Below are positions 7,990-15,744 of a stretch of DNA of 35,832 bases, in pieces (within the stretch, counting starts at the first letter, position 1; every line of letters starts with the position of its first letter). Source of the stretch: JBAXEO01 sp964541375 (lineage in GTDB: Bacteria; Actinomycetota; Coriobacteriia; Anaerosomatales; JAAXUF01); the NCBI GenBank assembly GCA_964541375.1, contig CAZIPT010000017.1:1-35832 (forward strand), given 5' to 3'. The notes beneath the pieces were generated by a model. That model searched no databases. It worked only from the letters and a program-made list of their open reading frames with translations, and was not told the origin of the DNA. Made by a program: the position numbers and the translations under genes.

Positions 7990-8013
7990 CCGTCCTGACG
8001 TGCGGCCTCCCAG

Positions 8014-8199
8014 CTACATCCTGAGGAACTTCATCAGCTCGTAGACCACGAACCCGGGCCAGAAGAACGCCTTGAAGAATCCCAGCAGGCCGCCAAAGAA
8101 GCTGGTGGCCGTCTGGATGTAGTAGATGGCGGCGCCGAAGAAGCCGAGCCCGTAGACGGCTCCCGCGCCTGCCGCCGCGCCATTGTCCCTGCCTGACAT
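8014..8199 (-). CDS. Small two-segment membrane protein
   Basis: 61 residues, ATG 8199 with GGGGAG upstream. After a short polar start, two hydrophobic stretches are separated by a short turn (GLGFFGAAIYYIQTATSF, then GFFKAFFWPGFVVYELMKFL), giving a hairpin-like membrane protein. Very similar small proteins are common in actinobacteria without known function. It stands alone between the ATP-grasp remnant and vapC. Confidence 0.65.
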   Translation of the reverse strand: MSGRDNGAAAGAGAVYGLGFFGAAIYYIQTATSFFGGLLGFFKAFFWPGFVVYELMKFLRM

Positions 8200-8226
8200 G
8201 TCGCTCCCCTCGTCGAAGAACCCCTG

Positions 8227-8628
8227 CTAGATCAAGCGTACGCCCGAGAACCGCGCGTGTGCACGCGCATCAGCCGAGTAGAACGCCGCGCCGAGTTGCT
8301 CGGCGAGAGCAGGAGCGAGCGCGTCGTAGAACGTGCAGTTCAGCAGCGTGCACTGCTCGAAGGCGGCCTCTGCCAGGCGGTTGTCGAGGCCGATCGTGGT
8401 CAGCTCTGCGGCGGTGAGGCTCGCCCACGTCTTGCGTCCCAGCGGCGCCCCGCCGCGTCTTACGGCGACGGCGACCACCTCGTGCAGGAACTGTGATGCG
8501 ACCACAAGGCGCACGGTTCCGTCACGATGCTCGCTCAGCAGCGCCAGCGCCTGATCGCGACCCGGCTCGGGCTTGATCCACTTCACGCCAACGGACGAGT
8601 CGAGCACGACCAGCCTGCCCTCACTCAC
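8227..8628 (-). CDS. vapC: PIN-domain toxin (VapC-type), first copy
   Basis: 133 residues from GTG 8628, which overlaps the antitoxin stop by 8 bp; a later GTG 21 nt downstream is possible. Acidic residues expected of a PIN ribonuclease are present: Asp in VVLDSSVGVKW, Glu in LHEVVAVAV, Asp in CTFYDALA and Asp in YSADARA. PIN toxins cut specific RNAs until neutralised by the paired antitoxin. Translational overlap with the ribbon-helix-helix gene identifies a VapBC operon. It is complete in length and active-site residues, so it may be functional. Confidence 0.85.
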   Translation of the reverse strand: MSEGRLVVLDSSVGVKWIKPEPGRDQALALLSEHRDGTVRLVVASQFLHEVVAVAVRRGGAPLGRKTWASLTAAELTTIGLDNRLAEAAFEQCTLLNCTFYDALAPALAEQLGAAFYSADARAHARFSGVRLI

Positions 8629-8926
8629 CTGCGGGGCCCTCGGGCTCGTTGGGTGCGGCCGCAGCACCTCGGACATCCGCGAGGTACTCCAGCGCCGGCC
8701 GATCGTCTTCGCCCCACAGCGATGCCACCTCGTCGAAGCCGGCAACGGCACGCTCGACGCCGGCGCGATGACGCCTCGCCTCAGCGTCCGAGGCGCGAGA
8801 GGAGACATAGCGCGCGGTGGCCTCACGCACGAGGGCACTGCGCGTGACGCCGTCCTCGGCGGCCAGCTCGTCGAGTTGGTGCGCGAGACTCTCAGGGAGG
8901 GAGATGCTCAGCTTCTCAACCGGCAT
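8621..8926 (-). CDS. vapB: Ribbon-helix-helix antitoxin (VapB-type), first copy
   Basis: 101 residues from ATG 8926 with a GGAG site. The N-terminus EKLSISLPESLAHQLDELA, then VTRSALVREATARYV, is a ribbon-helix-helix DNA-binding domain. The C-terminal acidic part should wrap the VapC active site. Two direct copies of GGTACTACCAT lie 28-51 nt upstream of the start and are the likely operator. Co-translated with vapC through an 8-bp overlap. Confidence 0.85.
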   Translation of the reverse strand: MPVEKLSISLPESLAHQLDELAAEDGVTRSALVREATARYVSSRASDAEARRHRAGVERAVAGFDEVASLWGEDDRPALEYLADVRGAAAAPNEPEGPAGE

Positions 8927-8953
8927 GTGGGACTCCGTTCTGGTCACACCATT

Positions 8954-8977
8954 GGTACTACCATACGGTACTACCAT
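8954..8977. promoter_or_regulatory. Probable VapB operator: two GGTACTACCAT copies
   Basis: GGTACTACCAT occurs at 8954-8964 and 8967-8977, a 13-bp period, each with a palindromic GGTA-C-TACC core. Ribbon-helix-helix antitoxins bind such tandem sites to repress their operon. Position upstream of vapB supports this; binding is inferred. Confidence 0.55.
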
Positions 8978-9075
8978 GCCGGCCCCTGGGCAACCGCCCA
9001 CAGTGAGACGTATCGCGGGGAACCTACGCCCGATGGGAACACACATACTCGGGGCCTAATCCGAGGGGGATCCAC

Positions 9076-10494
9076 GTGCACTGTTCGCGAGGCAGGCTGA
9101 TTCTGGTTGTCGTTCTCACGCTCGCAGCTCTGACCGGCTGCGCCACCAGCGCCTCGCCCCCCAGGACTCCGGACTACGAGAAGGGCTACAAGCTCGGCTT
9201 GGAGGCCTTCACCTACGGGCTGCCACTTCTTGTCACCAACTCCACGTTCCAGACCATGACCAGCGTGAACGTTTCTCAGGGTGCGTACGGACCGGTCAAC
9301 CAGTTCAACAACGTCAGGGGTGCCAACAACGCCGGGAGCAAGGCGGTCGTGGCGCCGGGGTCGACGAGCCTGTCCTCGATCGCGTGGCTCGACCTGAGCG
9401 GCGAGCCGCAGGTGCTCCACGTTCCTCAGGTCACGGACCACTACTTCGTGCTGGCTCTGGTCGACCCGTATACCGAGAACATCAAGAACCTGGGGACGGC
9501 GAGCAACACCGCACCTGGCGACTACGTGATCGCCGGACCCGGTCAGCAGGACGTTACGATCCCGGCGGGCACCCAGCGGCTCGACGTGGACTACTCCCGC
9601 ATCTGGATCATCGGATCCACTGAGCTCAAGGGGCCCGACGATGTAGCGAACGTCAACAAGATCCAGGACGGCTACACGCTCACTCCCCTAAGCAAGTACG
9701 GCACGACCTACACGCCGCCGACCCCCGCCAATCCCGAGACATCGCCCACCGTCTCCCCGATGCCCGCCGGCATGGCGTTCTACGACGCGCTGGGCGAGCA
9801 GCTCAAGCTGTTCCCACCACCGGCGGCAGACGACGCCCAGCTCAAGAAGCTCGCCGAGGTAGGCATCGGTCCGGGGATGACGCCATCGACCGACTCGAAG
9901 CTGAGCAGCGAGACAGTCCGCGGACTCACCGACGCTGTGGCCGCCGGCCCGGCGCAGATCCAGAAGGACACCAAGAAGCTCTTTGCGCAGGACTTCGGCA
10001 AGCACAACGGCTACCTGCTGGGCGGCTTCGGGACCTACGGCACCGACTACACGCTACGCGCGGTCATCTCGCAGATCGGGCTGGGCGCGTTCGTCCCGCA
10101 GCAGGCGATTTACGCGATGAGCTGGAGCGACCGCGACAAGAAGGCGTTGGCCGGCTCGACACCGTACGTGCTGCACATGACGTCGCCTCCACCCACCAAC
10201 GAAGGCTGGTCACTCACGGTCTACAACCTCAAAGGGGCGCTGATTCCCAACGCGCTCAACCGCTACGCCTTCAGCAACTCATCGCAGCTCGCCAAGAACG
10301 CCGACGGCTCGATCGATTTCTACCTGCAGTCCACGGAGCCGACCGACTCGGCACAGATCATCAACTGGCTGCCGGTCGAGGCGGGGCAAGGGTTCGAGGT
10401 GACCTGGCGGCTCTTCGCGCCTCAAGCCGACAAGATCGACGGCATCCTAAGCGGCAGTGGCTGGCAGCCACCAGAGATCCAGCCTGCGCAGTAG
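9076..10494 (+). CDS. DUF1254/DUF1214 lipoprotein
   Basis: 472 residues, GTG 9076 with GAGGGGGA upstream. A hydrophobic leader ends in the lipobox LTGC, so the protein should be a lipid-anchored surface or periplasmic-side protein. The mature part has features of DUF1254 (EAFTYGLPLLVT, then LDLSGEPQVLHVPQ and YFVLALVDPYTENIKNLG). A C-terminal DUF1214-like region follows (WSLTVYNLKG, later STEPTDSAQIINWLPV). Such proteins are widespread with unknown function. It is convergent with the next gene; both stop codons lie in one short inverted repeat. Confidence 0.85.
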   Translation: MHCSRGRLILVVVLTLAALTGCATSASPPRTPDYEKGYKLGLEAFTYGLPLLVTNSTFQTMTSVNVSQGAYGPVNQFNNVRGANNAGSKAVVAPGSTSLSSIAWLDLSGEPQVLHVPQVTDHYFVLALVDPYTENIKNLGTASNTAPGDYVIAGPGQQDVTIPAGTQRLDVDYSRIWIIGSTELKGPDDVANVNKIQDGYTLTPLSKYGTTYTPPTPANPETSPTVSPMPAGMAFYDALGEQLKLFPPPAADDAQLKKLAEVGIGPGMTPSTDSKLSSETVRGLTDAVAAGPAQIQKDTKKLFAQDFGKHNGYLLGGFGTYGTDYTLRAVISQIGLGAFVPQQAIYAMSWSDRDKKALAGSTPYVLHMTSPPPTNEGWSLTVYNLKGALIPNALNRYAFSNSSQLAKNADGSIDFYLQSTEPTDSAQIINWLPVEAGQGFEVTWRLFAPQADKIDGILSGSGWQPPEIQPAQ

Positions 10495-10516
10495 CGGCCT
10501 CTACCGGCGGCCCTAC
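10491..10516. terminator. Possible bidirectional hairpin holding both stop codons
   Basis: GTAG-C-GGCC and GGCC-CTAC arms surround a short loop. The TAG of the lipoprotein gene (10492-10494) and the TAG of the minus-strand antitoxin (10515-10513) fall in opposite arms. No T-run follows, so rho-independent termination is uncertain. Confidence 0.35.
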
Positions 10517-10743
10517 AGCTTGCCGTCGCGCTTGAGCGCCATCACAAAGTCGCCGTACGGGATGGTCGCCTCGGCGGCACGGTCCTCGAATGCGGCGAGG
10601 TCCTCGGCGTCCTCGATCAGTGTCTGACGGACCGCGCCATTCACCAGGTCGGAGATGCTGCTGTCGGTCTCGATCGCCTTCAGTCGAAGCGCGCGGTGAA
10701 GGTCGGAGTCTAGGTATACGGTCGTTCTTCGGCTATCAGCCAT
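10513..10743 (-). CDS. Orphan ribbon-helix-helix/RelB-like antitoxin
   Basis: 76 residues from ATG 10743 with GAGGT upstream. RRTTVYLDSDLHRALRLKAI, then SISDLVNGAVRQTL, forms a ribbon-helix-helix domain. The tail IPYGDFVMALKRDGKL resembles the toxin-binding end of antitoxins paired with RelE/ParE toxins. No toxin gene follows: the stop meets the convergent lipoprotein gene. A well-placed promoter with an inverted repeat lies upstream. It is therefore an antitoxin alone, perhaps a relic or a protector against a toxin elsewhere. Confidence 0.75.
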   Translation of the reverse strand: MADSRRTTVYLDSDLHRALRLKAIETDSSISDLVNGAVRQTLIEDAEDLAAFEDRAAEATIPYGDFVMALKRDGKL

Positions 10744-10762
10744 GCGAATCACCTCGATGCCG

Positions 10763-10795
10763 AGCGTAGCGTTGTGACGTCTTAGCGTCAAGACG
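10763..10795 (-). promoter_or_regulatory. Promoter and operator of the orphan antitoxin
   Basis: On the minus strand TTGACG (10791-10786), 17 nt, and TACGCT (10768-10763) form a promoter. The inverted repeat CGTCTT-N6-AAGACG (10778-10795) overlaps the -35, as expected for autorepression. Confidence 0.6.
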
Positions 10796-10848
10796 CTTGC
10801 TTTACGGCGCGGTCGTCGACGGGTACCTATCCTCTCGAAGGAGGCGCC

Positions 10849-11442
10849 ATGCCAGCTAACAAGCCGACCAAACCCGCGGGTGCGGACCTCCCGCTCCTCG
10901 CCGTGGCCGATCGCGCCGAGCTGCGCGCTTGGCTGAAGCACAACCACGCTTCGTCGCCGGGTGTGAACCTCGCGATCGGGAAGAAGGGCGGCCACGCCAC
11001 GGCGCTCACCTACGACGATGCGGTCGAGGAGGCGCTGTGCTTTGGCTGGATCGACAGCACCGCGCGCCGGCTCGACGACGACCGCTACACGGTGCTGTAC
11101 ACGCCGCGCAAGCGTGGCGGTACCTGGGCGCGCACCAACAAGGCTCGCGTGGAACGGTTGATCGCCGAGGGCCTCATGACGCCTGCGGGAATCGCGGTCA
11201 TTGAGGCCGCGAAGGCGGACGGCTCGTGGTGCGTGCTCGAAGATGCCGAGAACCTCGTCGTGCCCGCCGACCTCGCCGACGCTCTAGAGCGGGCCGGAGC
11301 ACGGGCGCGCTTCGACGGCCTCACCGTGAGCGCGCGGCAGATGGCGCTCTACTGGATCTCGACTGCGAAGCGAGACGCGACCAGGGTCAAGCGGGTGTCC
11401 GAGACCGTCAGCGCCGCACTCGAGGGCCGCGGGCCGGTGTAG
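10849..11442 (+). CDS. YdeI/OmpD-associated family protein
   Basis: 197 residues from ATG 10849 with a GAAGGAGG-type site. It has the YdeI pattern: RAELRAWLKHNH near residues 23-33, a GKKGG and LTYDDAVEEALCFGWIDSTAR block, then YTVLYTPRKRGGTWARTNKARVERL and a C-terminal domain ending in repeated basic helices. The family is linked to stress or antimicrobial-peptide tolerance in some bacteria, but the biochemistry is unknown. Convergent with the monooxygenase gene. A 36-residue copy of its N-terminus (28 of 36 identical by my count) sits at 15283-15390. Confidence 0.85.
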   Translation: MPANKPTKPAGADLPLLAVADRAELRAWLKHNHASSPGVNLAIGKKGGHATALTYDDAVEEALCFGWIDSTARRLDDDRYTVLYTPRKRGGTWARTNKARVERLIAEGLMTPAGIAVIEAAKADGSWCVLEDAENLVVPADLADALERAGARARFDGLTVSARQMALYWISTAKRDATRVKRVSETVSAALEGRGPV

Positions 11443-11452
11443 GGCAGCGGAC

Positions 11453-11485
11453 AGCCGTCCTGATGCACTACCCCGCCGCGATGTC
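11453..11485. repeat. 33-nt sequence shared with 16152-16184
   Basis: The end of the monooxygenase gene and its 3' flank match 16152-16184 at 28 of 33 positions by manual alignment. The shared stretch includes GTCCTGAYGCACTACC. Together with the duplicated ydeI start it marks the two ends of a paralogous locus. Confidence 0.55.
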
Positions 11486-12697
11486 CTCCGCCACGTGCTC
11501 CGCGACCTCGCCCACGCGGTAGAGCAGTCCCGTGCTCCAGACCGGCATCCATGGCATGCCCACGAAGTAGAGGCCAGGCGACTGGCTCACACCGCGCTCC
11601 GCTATCGGGAAGCCGACCTCGTCAAAGACCGGTGCCTTCACCATGCCGAAGTCGAAGGAATACCCCATCGCCCAGATGACGGTCGTGATGCCGGCAGCGG
11701 CAAGGTCGAGCTCGGTGATCTCTTCGGCGTCGAAGGCGTCGCGCAGCGCTGGCAGGATCTCGACCGGCGCGTCGATTCCCTCACGTGCGATGTAGTCGTC
11801 GACCTTGCCGGTGATCATGGCCTCGAAGGCGTCGGACTTCGCCACGCCTTCGCGAGCGTCCGGAGCCAGGTGGAGCGTTGTGCCCTCCACGCTGCGTGCG
11901 TGGCCCAGCAAGACGACGCCGTCGCGCACGAACTGGTGCAGGTTGAGCGTCTGACCGCCGTCTCGGCCGGACAGGTGCGGATTTCCCGCGAACCGCGCTT
12001 GGGGCGACGGCAGATCGGCGACCGTCCGGTCCATGAACCCGATCAGGGACAGCCATTCCACGATGTCCCTGCCCCGGTACCGCCGAGGGATACGACCAGC
12101 ACCGCCGACGCACAGGAAGACCGTGCGTCCGTGCTGGTAGAGCTCTTGCGCGATCTGGCAACCAGACTGTGCGCTGCCCACCACGAGGACCGCACCGTCG
12201 CCAAGCGCGCTCGGATTACGGTACTGCCCGGAGTGCAGCTGCTCGATGTCGGCGGGGAGCGCCGCAGCCATCGGCGGGATCTTTGGGCGCTGGAACACAC
12301 CGGTGGCAATGACGACGTTAACGGCTTCGAGGTTCCCAAAGTCGGTACTCACCAGAAAGCCGCCCCGCTCGGCGGGTTCGACTGAGGTGACACGGACGCC
12401 GAAACGGACGGGCAGCGCGTTGTCCTCGACCAGGCGCTCGAAGCGCGAGACCACCTGGTCGCGCGGCATGAAGCCGCCCGGGTCGTCGCCGTCGTACTCG
12501 ATCCCGGGCACTCGGAACGTCCAGTTGGGGGTCACGAGGGTGAACGAGTCCCAGCGGTCGTTGCGCCACGCATGTCCCGCCTGCGGCGCCTGCTCTAGGA
12601 CGACGTGTTCTTGACCGCGCTGGCTCAGGTGGTAGCTGGTGGCAAGGCCTGCCTGGCCGCCCCCGACGACGACGGTCTCTACTCGCTGGCTGCTCAT
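11468..12697 (-). CDS. Flavin-containing monooxygenase-like NAD(P)/FAD oxidoreductase
   Basis: 409 residues. The N-terminal FAD-binding Rossmann motif VVVGGGQAGLATSYHLSQRG lies at about residues 9-28. VVIATGVFQRP and a second dinucleotide motif, VLVVGSAQSGCQIAQEL, follow, with IWAMGYSFDFG near the C-terminus. This is the layout of CzcO/flavin monooxygenase-like proteins that use NADPH and oxygen to hydroxylate or oxidise small molecules. The substrate is unknown. Full length. The VOC gene is upstream, 22 nt away, and is likely in the same transcript. Converges on the ydeI-like gene. Confidence 0.87.
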   Translation of the reverse strand: MSSQRVETVVVGGGQAGLATSYHLSQRGQEHVVLEQAPQAGHAWRNDRWDSFTLVTPNWTFRVPGIEYDGDDPGGFMPRDQVVSRFERLVEDNALPVRFGVRVTSVEPAERGGFLVSTDFGNLEAVNVVIATGVFQRPKIPPMAAALPADIEQLHSGQYRNPSALGDGAVLVVGSAQSGCQIAQELYQHGRTVFLCVGGAGRIPRRYRGRDIVEWLSLIGFMDRTVADLPSPQARFAGNPHLSGRDGGQTLNLHQFVRDGVVLLGHARSVEGTTLHLAPDAREGVAKSDAFEAMITGKVDDYIAREGIDAPVEILPALRDAFDAEEITELDLAAAGITTVIWAMGYSFDFGMVKAPVFDEVGFPIAERGVSQSPGLYFVGMPWMPVWSTGLLYRVGEVAEHVAEDIAAG

Positions 12698-12719
12698 GCG
12701 GCCTCCCCTCGACAGCCGG

Positions 12720-13097
12720 CTAGTTCTGCATCACCGAGAGGAAGTTGCCGGCGGGGTCCTTGAACCAGGCGATGCTGGGGCCGCGGTCCATCTCGAGGCC
12801 TCTGGCGATGCCCTTCTCGTCGGTCATGCCTTCGTAGTGCTCGAAGGCGATGCCGGCAGCGGCGAGCTCGTCGACGGCGGCATCGATGTCGTCGACCGGG
12901 AAGTTCAGGATGGTGAACGTCGCCGGGACGTGATCGTCCTTCTGGTAGACGAAGACGCCGTTGGAGCCGAGAAGGCCGACCATGAGCCCCTGATCCGTCT
13001 CGGAGACATCGAGTCCCAACGTCTCGCCGTAGAACTTCTTCGCGACCTCGAGATCGTCGACCGAGAATCCACTGAACGCATGACTGTCCTTGAGCAT
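12720..13097 (-). CDS. VOC-superfamily (glyoxalase-like) protein
   Basis: 125 residues containing a pair of betaalphabetabetabeta units: SGFSVDDLEVAKKFYGETLG in the first half, FPVDDIDAAVDELAAAGIAF and WFKDPAGNFLSVMQ in the second. Members of this fold bind a metal and include glyoxalases, dioxygenases and resistance proteins. The terminal DPAGN motif is typical, but the function cannot be narrowed. Followed by the monooxygenase gene on the same strand. Confidence 0.85.
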   Translation of the reverse strand: MLKDSHAFSGFSVDDLEVAKKFYGETLGLDVSETDQGLMVGLLGSNGVFVYQKDDHVPATFTILNFPVDDIDAAVDELAAAGIAFEHYEGMTDEKGIARGLEMDRGPSIAWFKDPAGNFLSVMQN

Positions 13098-13148
13098 GCT
13101 GAGCCCTCCGATTCTGGTGGTGCCGACCGGGATGCTGACAGCACGTAT

Positions 13149-13763
13149 CTACCCTGTCGTCGCGCCCGGCTCGCCAGGGCGTATCTCCACGAGCACGACC
13201 GACGTCTCGACCTGCCGCTCGGGGATGTCCCAGTAGCGCTTCAGGAGCCGCGTGGTCTCCTCGCGACTCGTTGCGCGGAAGCCGTTCTTCTCGTAGAACG
13301 CGATCGCCCAGTCGGCAGCGGTCCACGTGCCGATGAGCACCGGCCTGTCGGTCTTGGCCAGCAGCGAGCGCAGGAGCCTGCCGCCCACTCCGCCGCGCTG
13401 CGCCCGTGGCGAGACGTACGCGTGCCGGATGAGCGTCACGTCGTCGACATCCTGCACACCCATCACGCCGAGCAGCTCGCCGTCGGCCTCGTAGCCGAAG
13501 AACCGCACCCCTGACTCGATCTCGCTCGCCAGATACTCCGCCGAGAAGTACGGCTCGTGCCAGCGGTCCTCAGGAATGACGCCGTGGTAGCGTTGTGCGG
13601 CGTCGTTGATGATCGTGAGAGCTTCGGCCCGCTCGTCATCGCGAATCGGGCGAATGGCTCGGCGGCCGAGCGCGACGGATTCGTCGGCCGCACCCCGCTC
13701 GCTGGGAGCAGTGGAGAAGCTGAGTGCTTTGGCGGTGGCGCATTCGCGGCTGTTGTCGCACAT
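13149..13763 (-). CDS. GNAT-family N-acetyltransferase
   Basis: 204 residues if ATG 13763 is used. The acetyltransferase domain begins at about residue 37 (IRPIRDDERAEALTIIND). The first about 35 residues look atypical and the ribosome site is poor, so the true start may be later. The acetyl-CoA loop AYVSPRAQRGGVGGRLLRSL and the C-terminal IAFYEKNGF are clear. The substrate is unknown. It stands 51 nt upstream of the VOC gene on the same strand. Confidence 0.8.
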   Translation of the reverse strand: MCDNSRECATAKALSFSTAPSERGAADESVALGRRAIRPIRDDERAEALTIINDAAQRYHGVIPEDRWHEPYFSAEYLASEIESGVRFFGYEADGELLGVMGVQDVDDVTLIRHAYVSPRAQRGGVGGRLLRSLLAKTDRPVLIGTWTAADWAIAFYEKNGFRATSREETTRLLKRYWDIPERQVETSVVLVEIRPGEPGATTG

Positions 13764-13806
13764 GAATGCAGGATACCTATTCGCTACCCGTCGCCGATTC
13801 AGCGCG

Positions 13807-14085
13807 CTACTTGGCGCCGCCCGTGACTTGATCGACGACTCCCGCAACGGCATCGGTCGCTTGGCCCTGCGCGCCCGAGACGGCGTCGCCTGCCTGCGCC
13901 GCCACGTCGCCCGCCTGCGCTGCGACGTCGCCTGCCGCCGCGGCGGCGCCGCCCATTGCGTCGCTAGCCTGCGCGGCGAGATCGCCCAACCCGGCTGCCT
14001 CGGCAGCGCTCGTCGCCATCTCACTCGCGCCGCCGAGCATACCGGCGGCGGCTTCCTTCAGTGAATCGAACATTCCTGGGGCCAT
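13807..14085 (-). CDS. Ala-rich low-complexity helical protein with short repeats
   Basis: 92 residues from ATG 14085 with GGGAGG upstream. It is almost entirely Ala, Gly, Asp, Gln, Val and Ser. Tandem GDVAAQA units lie in the middle and GDAV/QATDAVAG near the end, giving a predicted amphipathic helix. The N-terminus MFDSLKEAAAGMLGG resembles small stress-related or antitoxin-like helical proteins, but I assign no function. The good ribosome site and the antisense position outside any other gene support a real gene. Confidence 0.55.
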   Translation of the reverse strand: MAPGMFDSLKEAAAGMLGGASEMATSAAEAAGLGDLAAQASDAMGGAAAAAGDVAAQAGDVAAQAGDAVSGAQGQATDAVAGVVDQVTGGAK

Positions 14086-14317
14086 TGTGTGCCTCCCATG
14101 ATCGCGCGTCCGCCTGACGGCCGACACCGTTTGTCGCCGGACTCACCGTTCGTCCCGGCGCGCCGAGTCTACCGCGCGAATCTGGGTTCCACGCCCGACA
14201 CACACAATGCACAGACCCGGCGTACGAGTGCCGTTTGACGAAGGCGAGAGCGGTACGGACGCTCATGGATGGGTACAGCGCATCTATGCAGTGAGCTGAC
14301 ACGAGAGGGCGTGCAAG

Positions 14318-15265
14318 GTGAGCGTGTGGCGAAGAATCGGTCGAATCGTCTTGTGGGTGGTCGGCGGCGTGCTCGCGCTCGTGGTGGTGCTCGGCGCGTT
14401 CCTCGCCATCAGCATCGCTCTGGACGGGCGCGGCTCGGCAGCGCGGCTCGACTCGGTGACCAACACGACGATCCCTGGCGACGGCGGTCCTGATGTGCGC
14501 GCGTACGTCGCAAAGCCGAGCACACCGGGTCCGCACCCGGTGGTCGTCATGATCCACGAGTTCTGGGGGCTCAACCCCGACATCGTCAGCAAGGCCGACC
14601 TTCTCGCTAAGGAGGGCTACCTCGTTGTCGCGCCCGACGTCTTCCGCGGCAGCACGACCGGCTACATTCCCAAGGCCATCTACCAGGTCATCTCGACCCC
14701 TGCCGACGAGGTCAACCAGGACCTCGATGCCGTGGTCAAGTGGACCGCACGTCAGCCGGAGGTCGACTCGTCGCGCACCGGCATCGTTGGCTTCTGTTTT
14801 GGGGGCCGCAGCTCGCTGCTCTACAGCCTCCACAACCCGACCCTGCAGGCCACGGCGGTCTTCTACGGCGAGCCGGTGACCGACCCGAAGCGCCTCGCGA
14901 AGCTCCAAGGCCCCGTGCTCGGCATCTTTGGCGGTGCTGACACGTCGATCCCCATTGCGAAAGTGAAGGCATTCGAGAGCGCGTTGAAGGAGGCGGGCGT
15001 CGAGTCGACCGTCACCATCTATCCGAACCAGCCGCACGCCTTCGTGAAGAACGCTGCCGGTATCGAAGCGGGTGGCGCACAGGGCGCAGCGTGGTCGGAG
15101 ATGCTGCGGTTCTTCCAGGGCGCGCTGCAGGACTCGGCGGCGAGGCCGGCGGCGATCGACAGTCCGTCGCAAGCCGCCGGTGACTTCTACGGTTGGGCGC
15201 CCGTGCTGCGGCTTGCCCTGGGCCACGCGGGCCACGACAGCCCGTGGAGCGGCGGCATGCACTAG
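14318..15265 (+). CDS. Membrane-anchored dienelactone hydrolase-family protein
   Basis: 315 residues, GTG 14318 with GAGAGGG upstream. An N-terminal membrane segment (residues about 9-31) precedes an alpha/beta-hydrolase domain. The catalytic set of dienelactone hydrolases is present: Glu in IHEFWGLN, the Cys nucleophile in GFCFGG, Asp in FGGADTSIP and His in PNQPHAF. It probably hydrolyses lactones or esters outside or at the membrane; the natural substrate is unknown. The C-terminal tail (DSPWSGGMH) is longer than usual. A fragment of a ydeI-like gene starts 18 nt downstream. Confidence 0.87.
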   Translation: MSVWRRIGRIVLWVVGGVLALVVVLGAFLAISIALDGRGSAARLDSVTNTTIPGDGGPDVRAYVAKPSTPGPHPVVVMIHEFWGLNPDIVSKADLLAKEGYLVVAPDVFRGSTTGYIPKAIYQVISTPADEVNQDLDAVVKWTARQPEVDSSRTGIVGFCFGGRSSLLYSLHNPTLQATAVFYGEPVTDPKRLAKLQGPVLGIFGGADTSIPIAKVKAFESALKEAGVESTVTIYPNQPHAFVKNAAGIEAGGAQGAAWSEMLRFFQGALQDSAARPAAIDSPSQAAGDFYGWAPVLRLALGHAGHDSPWSGGMH

Positions 15266-15282
15266 TCGGGGACGGAGGCGAC

Positions 15283-15390
15283 GTGGCAGCCAACGGGCCG
15301 AGCAAGCCTGCGGGCGCGAGCCTACCGCTGCTCGCAGTGGCCGATCGCGCCGAGCTGCGCGCGTGGCTCGAGCACAACGACAGCTCGTCG
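15283..15390 (+). pseudogene. Truncated ydeI-like gene (first 36 codons)
   Basis: From GTG 15283 the frame matches the start of the YdeI-like protein at 10849 over 36 residues (28 identical), including LPLLAVADRAELRAWL, and then stops matching abruptly. The sequence that follows is the operator and vapBC module. The frame remains open to 15441 without family similarity. It is a broken second copy, not a functional gene. Confidence 0.8.
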
Positions 15391-15426
15391 ACGCCCTCGA
15401 CCGGTCCCGGAGCTGGGTGTACCCTC

Positions 15427-15453
15427 GTGGTAGAGAACTGACTTCTCTACCAC
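15427..15453. promoter_or_regulatory. Perfect 11-bp inverted repeat, operator of second vapBC
   Basis: GTGGTAGAGAA and TTCTCTACCAC flank a 5-nt centre (CTGAC). The repeat ends 12 nt before the vapB start and is the likely binding site of the VapB ribbon-helix-helix protein. A regulatory hairpin in the mRNA leader is the alternative. Confidence 0.65.
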
Positions 15454-15465
15454 TGGAGCTTCCAC

Positions 15466-15744
15466 ATGACCAAGCTCAACATCTCGATGCCGCAGGAGCT
15501 ACTCGAAGAGATCGACGCCGAGGCATCGGCTCTCGGCCTGACGCGCAGCGGCCTCATCCAGGAGGCATCAGCGCGCTACGTGGTCTCGGCGCGACAGGAT
15601 CGGGAAGCCGAGGTGCGCAGGCTACGCGTCGAAGCGGCGGCTGCGCGTATGCGGCGTATCGGCGTCGAGTTCGGTCCCGCGGGCGACACCGCGAAGCTGG
15701 TCGCCGAGGCCAGAGCCGCCGAGGAGACCCGGCATGGGCGGTGA
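15466..15744 (+). CDS. vapB: Ribbon-helix-helix antitoxin (VapB-type), second copy
   Basis: 92 residues from ATG 15466 with GGAG upstream. KLNISMPQELLEEIDAEASA, then LTRSGLIQEASARYV, is a ribbon-helix-helix domain; the tail is long, helical and Ala/Arg-rich. It overlaps the PIN gene by 11 bp and shares the fold, but little sequence, with the first VapB at 8621-8926. The module sits inside what was probably a ydeI/monooxygenase locus. Confidence 0.85.
   Translation: MTKLNISMPQELLEEIDAEASALGLTRSGLIQEASARYVVSARQDREAEVRRLRVEAAAARMRRIGVEFGPAGDTAKLVAEARAAEETRHGR

Noticed and set aside
7992..8003. Third occurrence of a GTCCTGACG-like string shared with 11457 and 16156
   Set aside because: Only about ten bases match, so it is not enough to call a recombination site or an integron attC element; no integrase gene is present.
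11495..12385. 296-codon plus-strand frame opposite the monooxygenase
   Set aside because: No motif; antisense to two Rossmann motifs of the monooxygenase.
14021..15262. 413-codon minus-strand frame opposite dienelactone hydrolase
   Set aside because: Antisense shadow of a gene with a full catalytic triad and lipase-like motifs.
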